DNA of 64,000 nt from Pseudogemmobacter bohemicus (GCF_003290025.1 NZ_QNHG01000001.1:1387319-1451318), one strand, 5' to 3'; positions 34,990-46,194 are shown, numbered from the stretch's first letter. A program made the numbers and translations. Notes: generated from the sequence alone by a model not told the origin.

Positions 34990-35886
34990 ATGACCACCAG
35001 CGACAGCGCCCTCGCCTTCGCCCATCCGCAGGAACGCGCCGAGGCCTCGGCCAGCGCCGATCCGCGCGACCGGATCAGCCTGCGGGACCATATCGTCGAG
35101 GCCGATATCGGCGCTTTCCAGAAGGAACGCGGCCATAAGCAGCGGCTGCGCTTCAACATCGTGATCGAGGTGCGCCCGACGCCGCAGCCGCTGGAGGATG
35201 ATGTCGACCGCATCCTCTCCTATGACCGCATCACCGAATCCATCGCGACCGAGCTTGCGACCGAGCGGCTGAACCTGCTGGAGACGCTGGCCGAACACCT
35301 GGCCGAACGGCTTCTGGCCGAGCCCCAGGCGATGCGCGCCTTCATCCGGATCGAAAAGCTGGATGTCGGACCCTATGCGCTTGGGGTCGAGATCGTGCGC
35401 TCCAGGGCCGAGGTGCCGGTCAGGGACGGCGAGGATGCGGTGCATCCGCTGGTGGTCTTTTTCGACAATGCGATGATCCATGCGCCGGATCTGTCCGCAA
35501 AGATCGACGCCGTGCTGGCGCCCGGTCAGCCGGCGATCTTCTGCGTGGGCCTGCCGGACCTGCCCCGGCCGCAGACCGGCCACCGCCCGACGCAGCACCG
35601 CGTCGATCTTCTGGCCATTGAACAGAATGCCTGGGTGCTGGCCGCCCGCGATCCGCGCTGTGTGGTGGTATCGTCGAGGACCGAGATCGACTGGGCAATC
35701 AAACGCGGGCGTTCCGTGGTCTGGGCGCCCTCGAAACTGGTGCTTGACGCGGTGGATGGCCCCCAGGCCCGCGACCCGGTGGCGCTGGCCTTGTGGCTGG
35801 CCGAGGAAATGGCGGCCTCGCGCCTCGTTCTTCACGGCGATGTTTCAGTTCCGGCGGGAAGCCGCATCCCGGCGGTAAAGGGCTGA
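34990..35886 (+). CDS. folB: Dihydroneopterin aldolase with C-terminal extension
   Basis: The 298-residue protein carries a FolB domain at about residues 25-140 (ISLRDHIVEADIGAFQKERGHKQRLRFNIVIEV, DDVDRILSYDRITESI, LNLLETLAEHLAERLL, EKLDVGPYALGVEIVRS). It converts dihydroneopterin to hydroxymethyl-dihydropterin in folate synthesis. The second half (~150 residues, VVFFDNAMIHAPDLSAKIDAVL to VVWAPSKLVLDAVDG) belongs to no family I can name; FolB alone is ~120 residues. It looks like a fused or lineage-specific domain and includes a DNAMIHAPDL strand-like segment. folP follows 66 bp later and glmM next, forming an operon. Confidence 0.82.
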   Translation: MTTSDSALAFAHPQERAEASASADPRDRISLRDHIVEADIGAFQKERGHKQRLRFNIVIEVRPTPQPLEDDVDRILSYDRITESIATELATERLNLLETLAEHLAERLLAEPQAMRAFIRIEKLDVGPYALGVEIVRSRAEVPVRDGEDAVHPLVVFFDNAMIHAPDLSAKIDAVLAPGQPAIFCVGLPDLPRPQTGHRPTQHRVDLLAIEQNAWVLAARDPRCVVVSSRTEIDWAIKRGRSVVWAPSKLVLDAVDGPQARDPVALALWLAEEMAASRLVLHGDVSVPAGSRIPAVKG

Positions 35887-35951
35887 CGCCCCCGCTTGTC
35901 AAATCAGGGGCTTCGGGGGCAGAACCCGCAAACCCTTTTGCGGAGCCCTTG

Positions 35952-36992
35952 ATGCCCTTGCGCCTGCCCGAGCCCGACCAGATCCTGCGCCCGCTGCCGC
36001 GCAGCGGTGTGACAGCAGGCGGCGTGTCCGCTCAGCCGCTGGCCGGGTCGCGGCATCTGTGGTGGAACTCGGCCAGCCTGCTGGCCCGCGGTCGCGCCAC
36101 CGAGGAACGGCCCGCCCCTCTCACAGGGACCACCCGGCTGGCGATCAGCGCGCCGCGCGCCGATTTTTGCGGCCTCAGCCTCGACCGGCCCCGGATCATG
36201 GGGATCCTCAACCTCACCCCGGACAGTTTCTCGGATGGCGGCCGCCACAACGCGCCCGAAGCGGCCGTCGCCCGCGCGCAGGAGATGATCCGCGACGCCG
36301 AGATCCTTGATATCGGAGGCGAAAGCACCCGTCCCGGCGCGCAGGAAGTGCCGGTGGAAGAGGAAATCGCCCGCACCGCACCGGTGATCCGCGCGCTGCG
36401 CGAGGCCGGGATCACCACGCCGATCTCGATCGACACCCGCAAAGCCGCCGTGGCCGAGGCGGCGCTGGATGCCGGCGCCGATATCGTCAATGACGTGACC
36501 GCTTTGCGCTTTGACCCTGATATGGCGGCGCTGGTCGCGAGCCGGGGCGTGCCGGTGGTGCTGATGCATTCGGTGGCCACGCCCGAGACGATGCAGAAAC
36601 ACGCGGTCTATGAGGATGTGCTCTGGTCGGTGCGCGACCATCTTTACGAGCGCGTCGCGGCGGCGCTGAAAGCCGGGATCCGGGCCGGGAACCTGATCCT
36701 TGATCCCGGTATCGGCTTTGGCAAGACCACTGCGCATGACCTGCGGCTGCTGCGTGAACTGGCGGCGTTCCATGATTTCGGCCTGCCGCTGCTGCTGGGC
36801 GCCTCGCGCAAGAAATTCATCGGGGCGCTGACCGGGGCGGCGACACCGGCCGAGCGGGTGACCGGATCGGTTGCGGTGGCTTTGCAGGGCGCGGCGATGG
36901 GCGCCCATATCCTGCGCGTCCATGACACAAGAGAAACCCGGCAGGCCCTGTCCATCTGGCAGGCCATCCAGGGCAATTACGACGAGGCCTGA
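35952..36992 (+). CDS. folP: Dihydropteroate synthase
   Basis: The 346-residue protein joins hydroxymethyl-dihydropterin pyrophosphate with p-aminobenzoate. The TIM-barrel motifs are complete: [104 protein letters not shown] and [20 protein letters not shown]. Residues 1-75 form an N-terminal extension ([19 protein letters not shown]...) longer than in E. coli FolP, as seen in rhodobacterial relatives. ATG 35952 is used; the earlier frame overlaps folB. This enzyme is the sulfonamide target, and no unusual insertion is seen at the known loops. Confidence 0.95.
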   Translation: MPLRLPEPDQILRPLPRSGVTAGGVSAQPLAGSRHLWWNSASLLARGRATEERPAPLTGTTRLAISAPRADFCGLSLDRPRIMGILNLTPDSFSDGGRHNAPEAAVARAQEMIRDAEILDIGGESTRPGAQEVPVEEEIARTAPVIRALREAGITTPISIDTRKAAVAEAALDAGADIVNDVTALRFDPDMAALVASRGVPVVLMHSVATPETMQKHAVYEDVLWSVRDHLYERVAAALKAGIRAGNLILDPGIGFGKTTAHDLRLLRELAAFHDFGLPLLLGASRKKFIGALTGAATPAERVTGSVAVALQGAAMGAHILRVHDTRETRQALSIWQAIQGNYDEA

Positions 36993-37050
36993 GGGTGTGA
37001 CGCCAGAAGGTGAGAAGCCTGAGTGCGAGGCCCGGAAACGAGGATTTACC

Positions 37051-38394
37051 ATGACGAAAAAGCTTTTTGGCACTGACGGGGTGCGGGGCCGCGCCAATAC
37101 CTGGCCGATGACGGCCGGGATGGCGCTGAAGCTCGGTGCGGCTGCCGGGCGCTATTTCCGCCGCGACGGATCGGCGGCGCATCGGGTGGTGATCGGCAAG
37201 GATACGCGGCTTTCCGGCTATATGCTGGAAAACGCCCTGACCGCCGGGCTGACCTCGACGGGGATGAATGTGCTGCTTCTCGGCCCGGTGCCGACGCCGG
37301 GGGTCGGGTTCCTGACGCGCTCGATGCGCGCCGATCTGGGGGTGATGATCTCGGCCAGCCACAATCCGCATGAAGATAACGGCATCAAATTCTTTGGCCC
37401 GGACGGGTTCAAGCTCTCGGATGAGGCCGAGGCCGAGATCGAAGCCATGGTCGAGGGGGAGATCCAGCTGTCCCAGGCCAGGAATATCGGGCGCGCGAAA
37501 CGGATCGAGGATGGCCGCGGGCGCTATCAGGAATTCGTCAAGACCTCTTTCCCGGCGGGGCTGCGGCTTGACGGGCTGAAAGTGGTGGTCGATTGCGCCA
37601 ATGGCGCCGCATATCGCGCCGCGCCCGAAGTGCTGTGGGAGCTGGGCGCCGAGGTGATCCCGGTGGGTGTCTCGCCCAATGGCACCAATATCAACGAGAA
37701 CTGCGGCTCGACCCATCCTCAGACCGCGGCCGAGGCGGTGATCACCCATGGCGCCGATCTGGGCATCGCGCTGGATGGCGACGCGGATCGGGTGATGATC
37801 CTTGACGAGAACGGTGTCGTCGCGGATGGCGACCAGTTCATGGCGCTGCTGGCCAGCCGCTGGGCGGCGGATGGGCGGCTCAGGGGGGGCGCGCTGGTCG
37901 CAACCGTGATGTCCAATCTTGGGCTGGAGCGGTTTTTGGAAGCCCAGGGCCTCAGGCTTGAACGCACCGCCGTCGGCGACCGCTATGTGGTCGAGCGGAT
38001 GCGCCAGGGTGGCTTCAACCTTGGCGGCGAGCAATCGGGCCATATCGTGATGACCGATTACGCCACCACCGGCGACGGGCTGGCGGCGGCTTTGCAGTTC
38101 CTCGCCGAGATGGCGCGCTCTGGTGAAAAGGCGTCAAAGCTGGCACATCAGTTCGAAACCGTGCCGCAGCTTCTGAAGAATGTCCGCTATACCGCAGGCA
38201 CGCAGCCGCTGGAGGATGACCGCGTCAAAGCCGTGATCGCCGCCAGTGAGCAGCGCATCAACGGCAAGGGGCGCATCCTGATCCGCAAATCCGGCACCGA
38301 GCCGCTGATCCGGGTGATGGCGGAATGCATCGACCCCGGCCTTTTGACCGAAGTGGTCGATGAGATCGCCGATACGGTGGCAAGCCTGGGCTGA
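37051..38394 (+). CDS. glmM: Phosphoglucosamine mutase
   Basis: The 447-residue enzyme converts glucosamine-6-phosphate to glucosamine-1-phosphate for UDP-GlcNAc synthesis. Motifs: [17 protein letters not shown] at the N-terminus, the active-site phosphoserine in [19 protein letters not shown], the metal-binding loop [18 protein letters not shown], sugar-binding [19 protein letters not shown], and the phosphate-binding [19 protein letters not shown]. Length is exactly that of the family. It is the third gene of the folB-folP-glmM operon, with only 58 bp after folP; folate/wall-precursor linkage is common in proteobacteria. Confidence 0.98.
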   Translation: MTKKLFGTDGVRGRANTWPMTAGMALKLGAAAGRYFRRDGSAAHRVVIGKDTRLSGYMLENALTAGLTSTGMNVLLLGPVPTPGVGFLTRSMRADLGVMISASHNPHEDNGIKFFGPDGFKLSDEAEAEIEAMVEGEIQLSQARNIGRAKRIEDGRGRYQEFVKTSFPAGLRLDGLKVVVDCANGAAYRAAPEVLWELGAEVIPVGVSPNGTNINENCGSTHPQTAAEAVITHGADLGIALDGDADRVMILDENGVVADGDQFMALLASRWAADGRLRGGALVATVMSNLGLERFLEAQGLRLERTAVGDRYVVERMRQGGFNLGGEQSGHIVMTDYATTGDGLAAALQFLAEMARSGEKASKLAHQFETVPQLLKNVRYTAGTQPLEDDRVKAVIAASEQRINGKGRILIRKSGTEPLIRVMAECIDPGLLTEVVDEIADTVASLG

Positions 38395-38488
38395 TCTTTG
38401 CGGGGGCGCCTCGCCTCCGGTCTGCCTGACTGGTATTCGCGCCCCCTTTGCGCCAGGGTGGCGGCGGAATACCGGACAGGAGGTCAGG

Positions 38489-39331
38489 ATGACCCTTTTC
38501 ACCCCGCTGCGCGCCGCGCTCTTTGCCACTTCCCTGCTGACGCCGGGCCTTGTCTTCGCCGAAGGCGAGCGCCCCGAGACAGTCATGCTGGGCGAGTATG
38601 AGATCGGCACCCGCGACAATGCCGATTTTGGGGCAGATCTTACTGCCAATGGCGAGGTTCTGCTGTCCAGCGGGCTGATCTTTCTGGATGGAACGGTCGA
38701 GGTCGCCGGCCAGACCGTGGTGACCGGCCTGGCCGGGCCCGGCGGCAATGCCTGCGATGGCACCCCCTTTGTCGTCTCGCTGAAAGACGGCAAGCCCGTC
38801 GCCGACGGCCCGGTCGACAGCTGCCGCTGGTTCGAGATGACCCTGCAGCCCGATGCGCTGATCTTCCACACCGATGCCTTCCCCGGCACCCCGGCCGAGA
38901 TCTGGACCTGGACGCCGGTTTCCGGCCTCACCGAGGCCAGCCCGGAGGAATTCACCCCCAAAGCCGGCCAGGGCTGGGAGGATTTCGGCAGCCTTGCCGG
39001 GGCGCATCCGGTCGATGCGCTTGGCTTTGCGCCGGTCTATCAGGAAATGCGCGCCGGCATGAACCCCGGGGACTGGGACGGCCTCACCGCCATTCTCAGC
39101 GGGCTTGGCTCGGGCGATCTGGTGGAGAAGGGATATCGCGGCTCGGCCTGCACCAAATTCGTCTGCGAACAGGAATGGGCGGTTCTGTGGATCGACCAGG
39201 CCAGCCAGAAAGCCTTTGCGATGTGGAAAGCCGAGGCCGATGAGATGCCGAAAACCTGGCCCGCCGATCCCGGCGGCTGGCCGGACTGGGTGGGCGAGGA
39301 TGCCGCCGCCTCGGCCACAGGCGCCAACTGA
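38489..39331 (+). CDS. Secreted protein of unknown function (280 aa)
   Basis: ATG 38489 has AGGAGGTCAGG just upstream. A signal peptide (MTLFTPLRAALFATSLLTPGLVFA) leads to a 256-residue, acidic, Trp-rich mature protein with repeated strand-like segments (YEIGTRDNADFGADLTANGEVLL, QTVVTGLAGPGGNACDG, LQPDALIFHTDAFPGTPAEIWTWTPVSG, RGSACTKFVCEQEWAVLWID). Two Cys pairs could form disulfides in the periplasm. I do not recognise a family. It ends just before a bidirectional terminator and follows glmM by 94 bp in the same direction, possibly with its own promoter. Confidence 0.75.
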   Translation: MTLFTPLRAALFATSLLTPGLVFAEGERPETVMLGEYEIGTRDNADFGADLTANGEVLLSSGLIFLDGTVEVAGQTVVTGLAGPGGNACDGTPFVVSLKDGKPVADGPVDSCRWFEMTLQPDALIFHTDAFPGTPAEIWTWTPVSGLTEASPEEFTPKAGQGWEDFGSLAGAHPVDALGFAPVYQEMRAGMNPGDWDGLTAILSGLGSGDLVEKGYRGSACTKFVCEQEWAVLWIDQASQKAFAMWKAEADEMPKTWPADPGGWPDWVGEDAAASATGAN

Positions 39332-39334
39332 TGC

Positions 39335-39366
39335 AAAAAGGGCCGGAGCAATGCTCCGGCCCTTTT
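39335..39366. terminator. Bidirectional rho-independent terminator
   Basis: AAAAAGGGCCGGAGC-loop-GCTCCGGCCCTTTT is a near-perfect GC-rich hairpin with A-tract and T-tract on its two sides, lying between convergent genes (secreted protein on +, MFS transporter on -). It can stop both transcripts. Confidence 0.85.
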
Positions 39367-39383
39367 CAGCCCTGGCACCCCGT

Positions 39384-40685
39384 TCAGACCTCTTTGCGGC
39401 CCGAAGCGATGATGCAGATCAGCGTGATCACCGAGGCCGCCAGCAGGTAATAGCCGACATAGGCCATGCCGTAATGCGTCTGCAGCCAGGTCGCGGCATA
39501 GGGCGCCAGCGAGGCACCGAAGATGCCCGCAAAGTTGAAGGTGATCGACGATCCGGTATAGCGCACCTTTGTCGGGAAGGGCGCCGCCAGCGCCGCCCCG
39601 ATCACGCCGTAAGTCAGCCCCATCAGGAACATGCCCAGCGTGACGAAGACATAGATCGAGCTTTCATCCGCAGCCGAACCCTGCATCAGCGGCCCGAGGA
39701 AGAACGAGAACACCCCGATCAGCACCGTCACCACGATCAGGAAGCTGTAGCGCCCGACGCGGTCAGCGATCTTGCCCGCGATCGGGATCGCGATCCCGAA
39801 GATCACCGAGCCGAAGATCTGGATCAGCAGCGCATCCTTGAACGGAATGCCCAGCGTCTTGATGTTGTAGCCCAAAAGCCAGGCCGAGCAGATGTAGAAC
39901 AGCACAAAAGTCACCAGCGCCACGAAGGTGCCGAGGAACAGGCTGCGCTTGTGGTTTTTGAACACCTCGGCGACCGGCACCTGAACGCGCTCTTCCTTCT
40001 CGACCGCTTTGGCGAATTCCGGGGTTTCCGAGATCGACATCCGCACCCAGAGACCCAGCACGATCAGGAAGATCGAGGCAAGGAACGGCAGGCGCCAGCC
40101 CCAAGCCATGAACTGCTCTTCCGAGATGAAGTGGAGCAGGATCCAGAAGAAGCCCGATGACAGGAACAGGCCCACCGGCGCGCCCAGCTGCGGGAACATG
40201 CCATACCAGGATTTCTTGCCCTCGGGCGCGTTTTCGGTGGCCAGCAGCACCGCACCGCCCCATTCGCCCCCAAGACCAAAACCCTGACCAAAGCGGCACA
40301 GCGCCAGCAGCAAGGGGGCTGCCACGCCGATCTGCGCATAGGTCGGCAACATGCCGATGATGACGGTCGAGACGCCCATGGTCAAAAGCGCCGCCACCAG
40401 CGTCGCCTTGCGGCCGATGCGGTCTCCGAAATGGCCGAACACGATGGCGCCGAAGGGGCGCGCGAAGAAGGCGATGGAGAAGGTCGCGAAAGAGGCCAGC
40501 AGCGCCGTCATCGGGTCAGAACCCGGGAAGAACAGCGCCGGGAAGACCAGCACGGCGGCGGTGGCATAGGCGTAGAAGTCGAAGAACTCGATGGTGGTGC
40601 CGATCAGGCTCGCCAGCAGCACGCGGCGCGGCGAATTCTTCGGCCCTTCGGCGGCGCTTGCGCCGGCCAGAGTGGTGTCAGACAT
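39384..40685 (-). CDS. MFS transporter, metabolite:H+ symporter type
   Basis: A 433-residue inner-membrane transporter of the sugar/metabolite:H+ symporter (MHS) branch of the major facilitator superfamily. Twelve hydrophobic segments can be traced. The family signatures are present: ASLIGTTIEFFDFYAYATAA in TM1, FGHFGDRIGRKATLVAALLTMGVSTVIIGMLPTY (the GxxxDRxGR loop), LALCRFGQGFGLGGEWGGAVLLATEN, and GKIADRVGRYSFLI in the second half. Such proteins import dicarboxylates, betaine, shikimate or citrate with protons; the sequence alone does not fix the substrate. It stands alone between a terminator and a GNAT gene. Confidence 0.93.
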   Translation of the reverse strand: MSDTTLAGASAAEGPKNSPRRVLLASLIGTTIEFFDFYAYATAAVLVFPALFFPGSDPMTALLASFATFSIAFFARPFGAIVFGHFGDRIGRKATLVAALLTMGVSTVIIGMLPTYAQIGVAAPLLLALCRFGQGFGLGGEWGGAVLLATENAPEGKKSWYGMFPQLGAPVGLFLSSGFFWILLHFISEEQFMAWGWRLPFLASIFLIVLGLWVRMSISETPEFAKAVEKEERVQVPVAEVFKNHKRSLFLGTFVALVTFVLFYICSAWLLGYNIKTLGIPFKDALLIQIFGSVIFGIAIPIAGKIADRVGRYSFLIVVTVLIGVFSFFLGPLMQGSAADESSIYVFVTLGMFLMGLTYGVIGAALAAPFPTKVRYTGSSITFNFAGIFGASLAPYAATWLQTHYGMAYVGYYLLAASVITLICIIASGRKEV

Positions 40686-40895
40686 GTCTCAATCCGGGTA
40701 ATTTTGTTTCACAGGCGGCTCGCTTTTCGCAATCCGCGCCAGGTGGTGGCGGTAACGGTTTGTCAACATCTGTTAAAGGCGCAAAGCGCAGGTGACTGTC
40801 CGGGTTGCGCGGCGCGCATGGCTCGCCCCCGATCCGCCGCAGGCAGGCACAGGCAGGCTCCGGCAGGCTCGGGCAATCCGACCCTATGGCCATGA

Positions 40896-41429
40896 TCACC
40901 GCGTCAACACAAAGAGCGCGGCCAACAGGATAAAGGTCACGATAAAGGCGATATCCCCCGGCGGAGGGGCGGCGGCCCACCATTCCGGAAGAAGGTGGCC
41001 CGGAAAACCATCCTGCATTCCCGCGCTCCTCCCGTCTGACACCAAAGGCGGCAGCGGCCAATCCGGCCCGAGACGGAACGTCTCGGACTGCACCTCAAAG
41101 CCCAGCCCTGCGAACAGCCGCGCCAATGCGATATTTCCGGCCCAGACATCCGCGGTCAGATTGGTTGTATCCTTCGCCCCGGCCAGATCCACCACGCTTT
41201 GCACCAGGACGCGACCGATTCCCTGCCCGCGAAACTCAGGCATCACCGCAATATCACAGATCACAATTTCAGCCCTGGCCCCGCGATGTGAGCTGGCACG
41301 AAACCAGATATAGCCGGGAAAGCGGTCCTCATCAAAGGCGGCCAGGATCTCGCGGCTTTCGGCCAGGTCATTGCCCTCTTCACCCAGGAAACTGCGCAAG
41401 ATCCCCGGAACAAAGCTGGTTTCATACAT
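40896..41429 (-). CDS. GNAT family N-acetyltransferase with C-terminal membrane segment
   Basis: The 177-residue protein has a GNAT core: YIWFRASSHRGARAEIVICDIAVMPEFRGQGIGRVLVQSVVDLA, with the acetyl-CoA loop RGQGIGR, then TNLTADVWAGNIALARLFAGLGFEVQSETFRLG. The last ~20 residues (GDIAFIVTFILLAALFVLT) are a hydrophobic helix ending at the C-terminus, unusual for GNAT enzymes and suggesting a tail-anchored form. The acceptor is unknown. The region 40686-40895 upstream of the MFS gene shows no additional gene. Confidence 0.82.
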   Translation of the reverse strand: MYETSFVPGILRSFLGEEGNDLAESREILAAFDEDRFPGYIWFRASSHRGARAEIVICDIAVMPEFRGQGIGRVLVQSVVDLAGAKDTTNLTADVWAGNIALARLFAGLGFEVQSETFRLGPDWPLPPLVSDGRSAGMQDGFPGHLLPEWWAAAPPPGDIAFIVTFILLAALFVLTR

Positions 41430-41562
41430 ATCGAGCGCAAAGGCCCAGGGGCTGGCGGGCCAGATGCTCTGCCATCGTCAGACGGCACAATGCCAGTATA
41501 TCCTCGGCCACCGATGCGGTGGCGGGCCTGATCGGTGGCGGCAAGGCGCTCCCGTCCGAAAG

Positions 41563-41596
41563 AAAAAGGGCGCCGGATCTCTCCGGCGCCCCTTTG
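41563..41596 (-). terminator. Rho-independent terminator of ilvC
   Basis: On the minus strand the sequence is GGGGCGCCGGAG-loop-CTCCGGCGCC-like followed by CTTTTTCT, a strong stem with a T-tract beginning ~9 bp after the ilvC stop. Confidence 0.85.
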
Positions 41597-41604
41597 GTCT
41601 GCGA

Positions 41605-43224
<1,620 letters not shown>

Positions 43225-43291
43225 TGCATCATTCTTCACACAGGCTTAACCCGATCCCCCACAGAATGACATTTTGAAACAGGAGACCTTT

Positions 43292-43795
43292 ATGCTCGGA
43301 TCCGCCCTTCGCATCGCGCTTTGTGCCCTTGCGCTTCAGATCCCTGGCATCGCCGCGGCAAAGATCGGGGTAAAGCTCGGCGCGCCCTGGGATGGCAAAT
43401 CCGTCCCCGCCGGGCAGCAATGCGCGCTTGATGGCGGCAAGGGCGGCACCCCGCCGATGCAGGTAAGCGGGCTGCCGGAGGGAGCTGCGATGGTGGTGCT
43501 TTCCTTCAACGATCAGAGCTACAAGCCGCTGTCAAAGGGCGGCGGGCATGGGCAGATCGGCTTTGCCGTCTCGGGAAAACAGGCCAGCCTTCCCTCGGTG
43601 CCGGGGATGACGAAAAAACTCCCGGGCGGTGCGACGGTGGTAAAAAAGGCAAAATCCAAAGGGAAATACGCCTCGCCCGGATATCTTCCGCCCTGTTCCG
43701 GCGGCAAGGGTCACAGCTATACCGTCGATGTGACGGCGCTGGATGCCAAAGGCAAAGCGCTTGAAAGCGTGACCATCGGCATCGGGCGCTACTGA
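43292..43795 (+). CDS. Secreted PEBP/YbhB-like protein
   Basis: ATG 43292 is favoured by AGGAG just upstream. The 167-residue product has a signal peptide (MLGSALRIALCALALQIPGIAAA), then a compact domain: IGVKLGAPWDGKSVPAGQQCALDGGKGGTPPMQVSGLPEGAAMVVLSFND, a GGHGQIGF segment, and YLPPCSGGKGHSYTVDVTALDAKG. The GxPP-x-x-V-x-x-L-P-x-G-A start and the P-P-C/GHxYxxxVxALD end recall the phosphatidylethanolamine-binding protein (YbhB/YbcL) fold, though less conserved. Probably periplasmic. It follows the Lrp gene by 67 bp. The PEBP link is tentative. Confidence 0.65.
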   Translation: MLGSALRIALCALALQIPGIAAAKIGVKLGAPWDGKSVPAGQQCALDGGKGGTPPMQVSGLPEGAAMVVLSFNDQSYKPLSKGGGHGQIGFAVSGKQASLPSVPGMTKKLPGGATVVKKAKSKGKYASPGYLPPCSGGKGHSYTVDVTALDAKGKALESVTIGIGRY

Positions 43796-43828
43796 GGCCC
43801 TGGGCGGCGTTTCGGGAAAGAAAGCGGC

Positions 43829-44293
43829 ATGGCGGCAGCAGAACTCGACGACAGTGACCGCGCCATCCTGCGCGAACTGGTGGGCGACGCGACCAGTGGC
43901 GCGGGTGAGATCGGGCGACGGCTCGGTCTGTCGCAGCCCGCCACCTGGCGACGGATCCGGCGGCTGGAAGAGGCCGGGGTGATCAAAGGCCGCCGGGTCG
44001 AGGTCGACCGCGCCAGCCTCGGCTTTGGCGTGACGGTGTTTCTGGGCATCAAACTGGCAACCAGGGGCCGCGTCAGCCTGGAAGATTTCGAACGCGCCGC
44101 CACCGCCATCCCCGAAGTACAGATGGTGCAGCATGTGCTGGGCCTTTTTGATTACCGCCTGCGCGTCGTCGCCCGCGATCTGGCGGATTTCGAACGTGTG
44201 CTCAGACGCCGGGTGATGACGCTGCCCGGCGTCGGCAATGTCGAGGCCAATGTGGTCCTGACCGAGGAGCGTCGGCCCGGCCCTTTCGGCTAA
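43829..44293 (+). CDS. Lrp/AsnC family transcriptional regulator (second)
   Basis: The second Lrp-type protein, 154 residues, with an HTH (DDSDRAILRELVGDATSGAGEIGRRLGLSQPATWRRIRRLEEAGVIKGRRVEVDR) and a RAM domain (VTVFLGIKLATRGRVSLEDFERAATAIPEVQMVQHVLGLFDYRLRVVARDLADF). It is a diverged paralogue of the regulator at 42760. It lies 60 bp upstream of a class V aminotransferase in the same direction, so it probably regulates amino acid transamination in response to a substrate. Preceded by GAAAGAAAGCGGC. Confidence 0.92.
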   Translation: MAAAELDDSDRAILRELVGDATSGAGEIGRRLGLSQPATWRRIRRLEEAGVIKGRRVEVDRASLGFGVTVFLGIKLATRGRVSLEDFERAATAIPEVQMVQHVLGLFDYRLRVVARDLADFERVLRRRVMTLPGVGNVEANVVLTEERRPGPFG

Positions 44294-44353
44294 CTCTGCA
44301 CTGGCTAAGCCCGGCGCGCAGCGCTAGCGTCGCCCTGCCACAGGAGGAAAGCC

Positions 44354-45478
44354 ATGAAACTGCCGCATGACCATATCGACCCCGAGGGCCTTGAGGAATT
44401 CTCGGTCGTTTTCACCGACCGCTCGCTGAACCATATGTCGGCGCGGTTCCGGCAGGTGATGCGCGATGTCTCGACCTGGCTTGGCGAGGTCTATAACGGC
44501 TCGGCGGTGGCGCTGGTGCCGGGCGGCGGCACCTATGCGATGGAATCGGTTGCCCGGCAATTCGGGCGCGGCCGGGCGCTGGTGATCAGGAATGGTTTCT
44601 TCTCCTTCCGCTGGAGCCAGATTTTCGACATGGGCGGCTTCGCGCAGGAGGTGCAGGTTGCGATGGCACGGGCTGCCGGGAATGGCGCGACCTCTCCCTT
44701 CGCGCCGCCGCCGGTCGAGGAAGTCGCCGCGAAAATCCGCGAGATGCGCCCCGATGCGGTCTTTGCCCCGCATGTTGAAACCGCCTCCGGGATCATCCTG
44801 CCCGATGACTATATCCGGCAGATCGGCGAGGCCGCGCGCGAGGTGGGCGCGCTCTTTGTGCTCGATTGCATCGCCTCGGGCACGATCTGGGTCGATATGG
44901 CGGCACTGAATGTCGATGTGCTGATCTCGGCGCCGCAAAAGGGCTGGTCCTCCTCGCCCGCCGCCGGGATCGTGGTGCTGGGCCCGCGCGGCGAGGAACG
45001 GCTGGCCACCAGCGATTCCAACAGCTTCGCGCTGGATCTTAAGAAATGGCGCGCGATTATGAAAGCCTATGAGGATGGCGGCCATGCCTATCACGCCACC
45101 ATGCCCACCGATGCGATCCTCGCCTTCCGCGATGCGATGAAGGAGACCCGCGACATGGGTTACGCCGCCGCGAAAGAGGCGCAATGGGAGCTTGGGCGCA
45201 AGGTCCGCGCCGGGCTGGCCGCGCGCGGCATCCGCTCGGTCGCGGCCGATGGCTATGCGGCCCCCGGCGTGGTGGTCAGCTATACCGAGGATCCGGCCAT
45301 CCAGAACGGCGCCAAATTCCGCGCCGAGGGCGTGCAGATCGCCGCCGGTGTGCCCCTGCAGATCAATGAGGGCGAGGCCTTCCGCAGCTTCCGCCTCGGG
45401 CTTTTCGGCCTCGACAAGCTGAAGGATGTCGACGGCACGGTGGCGCGGCTGACCCGCGCACTGGACAAGGTGATCTGA
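44354..45478 (+). CDS. Class V aminotransferase (serine/alanine-glyoxylate type)
   Basis: The 374-residue PLP enzyme has VALVPGGGTYAMESVARQFGRGRALVIRNGFFSFRW (phosphate-binding), HVETASGIILPDDYIRQIGEAAREVGALFVLDCIASGT (Asp contacting the PLP ring nitrogen) and the PLP lysine in DVLISAPQKGWSSSPAAGIVVLG. The remainder (MKLPHDHIDPEGLEEFSVVFTDRSLNHMS) matches the alanine-glyoxylate/serine-pyruvate branch. AGGAGGAAAGCC precedes the ATG. It is likely regulated by the neighbouring Lrp and ends just before a strong terminator. The exact amino donor is not evident. Confidence 0.88.
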   Translation: MKLPHDHIDPEGLEEFSVVFTDRSLNHMSARFRQVMRDVSTWLGEVYNGSAVALVPGGGTYAMESVARQFGRGRALVIRNGFFSFRWSQIFDMGGFAQEVQVAMARAAGNGATSPFAPPPVEEVAAKIREMRPDAVFAPHVETASGIILPDDYIRQIGEAAREVGALFVLDCIASGTIWVDMAALNVDVLISAPQKGWSSSPAAGIVVLGPRGEERLATSDSNSFALDLKKWRAIMKAYEDGGHAYHATMPTDAILAFRDAMKETRDMGYAAAKEAQWELGRKVRAGLAARGIRSVAADGYAAPGVVVSYTEDPAIQNGAKFRAEGVQIAAGVPLQINEGEAFRSFRLGLFGLDKLKDVDGTVARLTRALDKVI

Positions 45479-45485
45479 CGGATCA

Positions 45486-45510
45486 GGGGGCCGCAAGGCC
45501 CCCTTTTTTT
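45486..45510 (+). terminator. Rho-independent terminator of aminotransferase gene
   Basis: GGGGGCC-gcaa-GGCCCCC followed by eight T residues, 8 bp after the aminotransferase stop. Its T-tract touches the stop of the converging transglycosylase gene. Confidence 0.9.
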
Positions 45511-45989
45511 CAGCTTTTCAGCCCGGTCTCACGCAGCAGACCGCGCCGTTTGGCCTCGTAATAATAGCCCTTGGCATACCACATCTCGGCCCGGTCCTGG
45601 CTGCCATCCGAGACCATCCAGGCGCCGCGCAGATATTTTCCGGCATATTGCAGATTGGTCTCGGCATTCAGCAGCCCCTCGGGCGCGCCTCTGTAGCCCA
45701 TGGTCTTTGCCGTCTGCGGATGGATCTGCAACAGCCCGTAATAGGGCCCGTTGCGCGCCGCCGGATTATAGCCGCTTTCGCGCTTGATCATCCGGTGCAA
45801 AAGGCTTTCGGGGATTTCGTGGATCGCGGCATATTTGCGGATCAGCGCCCGCATCTCGGGCGTCTCACCCGCATTCAGCCCCTGCGCGGGCGGCGGCTCG
45901 GCCTGGGCGGGTTTGCGGCGCCCACAGGCGGCAAGGCCCAACGGCGCGACAAGGGCAAGGGCAAGCAAAGCGCGGCGATCCGGTCGCAT
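45510..45989 (-). CDS. Lytic transglycosylase lipoprotein
   Basis: From ATG 45989 the 159-residue product begins MRPDRRALLALALVAPLGLAAC, a lipoprotein signal with lipobox LAAC. A linker is followed by a goose-lysozyme-like SLT domain: IRKYAAIHEIPESLLHRMIKRESGYNPAARNGPYYGLLQIHPQTAKTMGYRG. The catalytic Glu lies in RESGYNP, and GLLQIHPxTA is the classical SLT motif. LNAETNLQYAGKYLRGAWM completes the fold. It should cleave peptidoglycan glycan strands from the periplasmic face of a membrane anchor. The longer frame to 46136 is Pro/Gly-rich and lacks support. Confidence 0.88.
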   Translation of the reverse strand: MRPDRRALLALALVAPLGLAACGRRKPAQAEPPPAQGLNAGETPEMRALIRKYAAIHEIPESLLHRMIKRESGYNPAARNGPYYGLLQIHPQTAKTMGYRGAPEGLLNAETNLQYAGKYLRGAWMVSDGSQDRAEMWYAKGYYYEAKRRGLLRETGLKS

Positions 45990-46194
45990 CCTGGGGGCCT
46001 TTGGCAAGGGGGGCGCCGGGCGAAGACCCGGCAGCTTTCGCGCGGGTGTAAGCCCTGGCCCCGCTTCCGGCAAGAGGCCGCCCGGGGCCCGCATCAGGAC
46101 CGGCAGAGTGCCGCCCGCCCCCATTGTCATGTCCATGTTTCACTCAGCCGCCAGGAAGGGGGGACCCCATGGTGGCCTTACAGTCACCAGGGGG

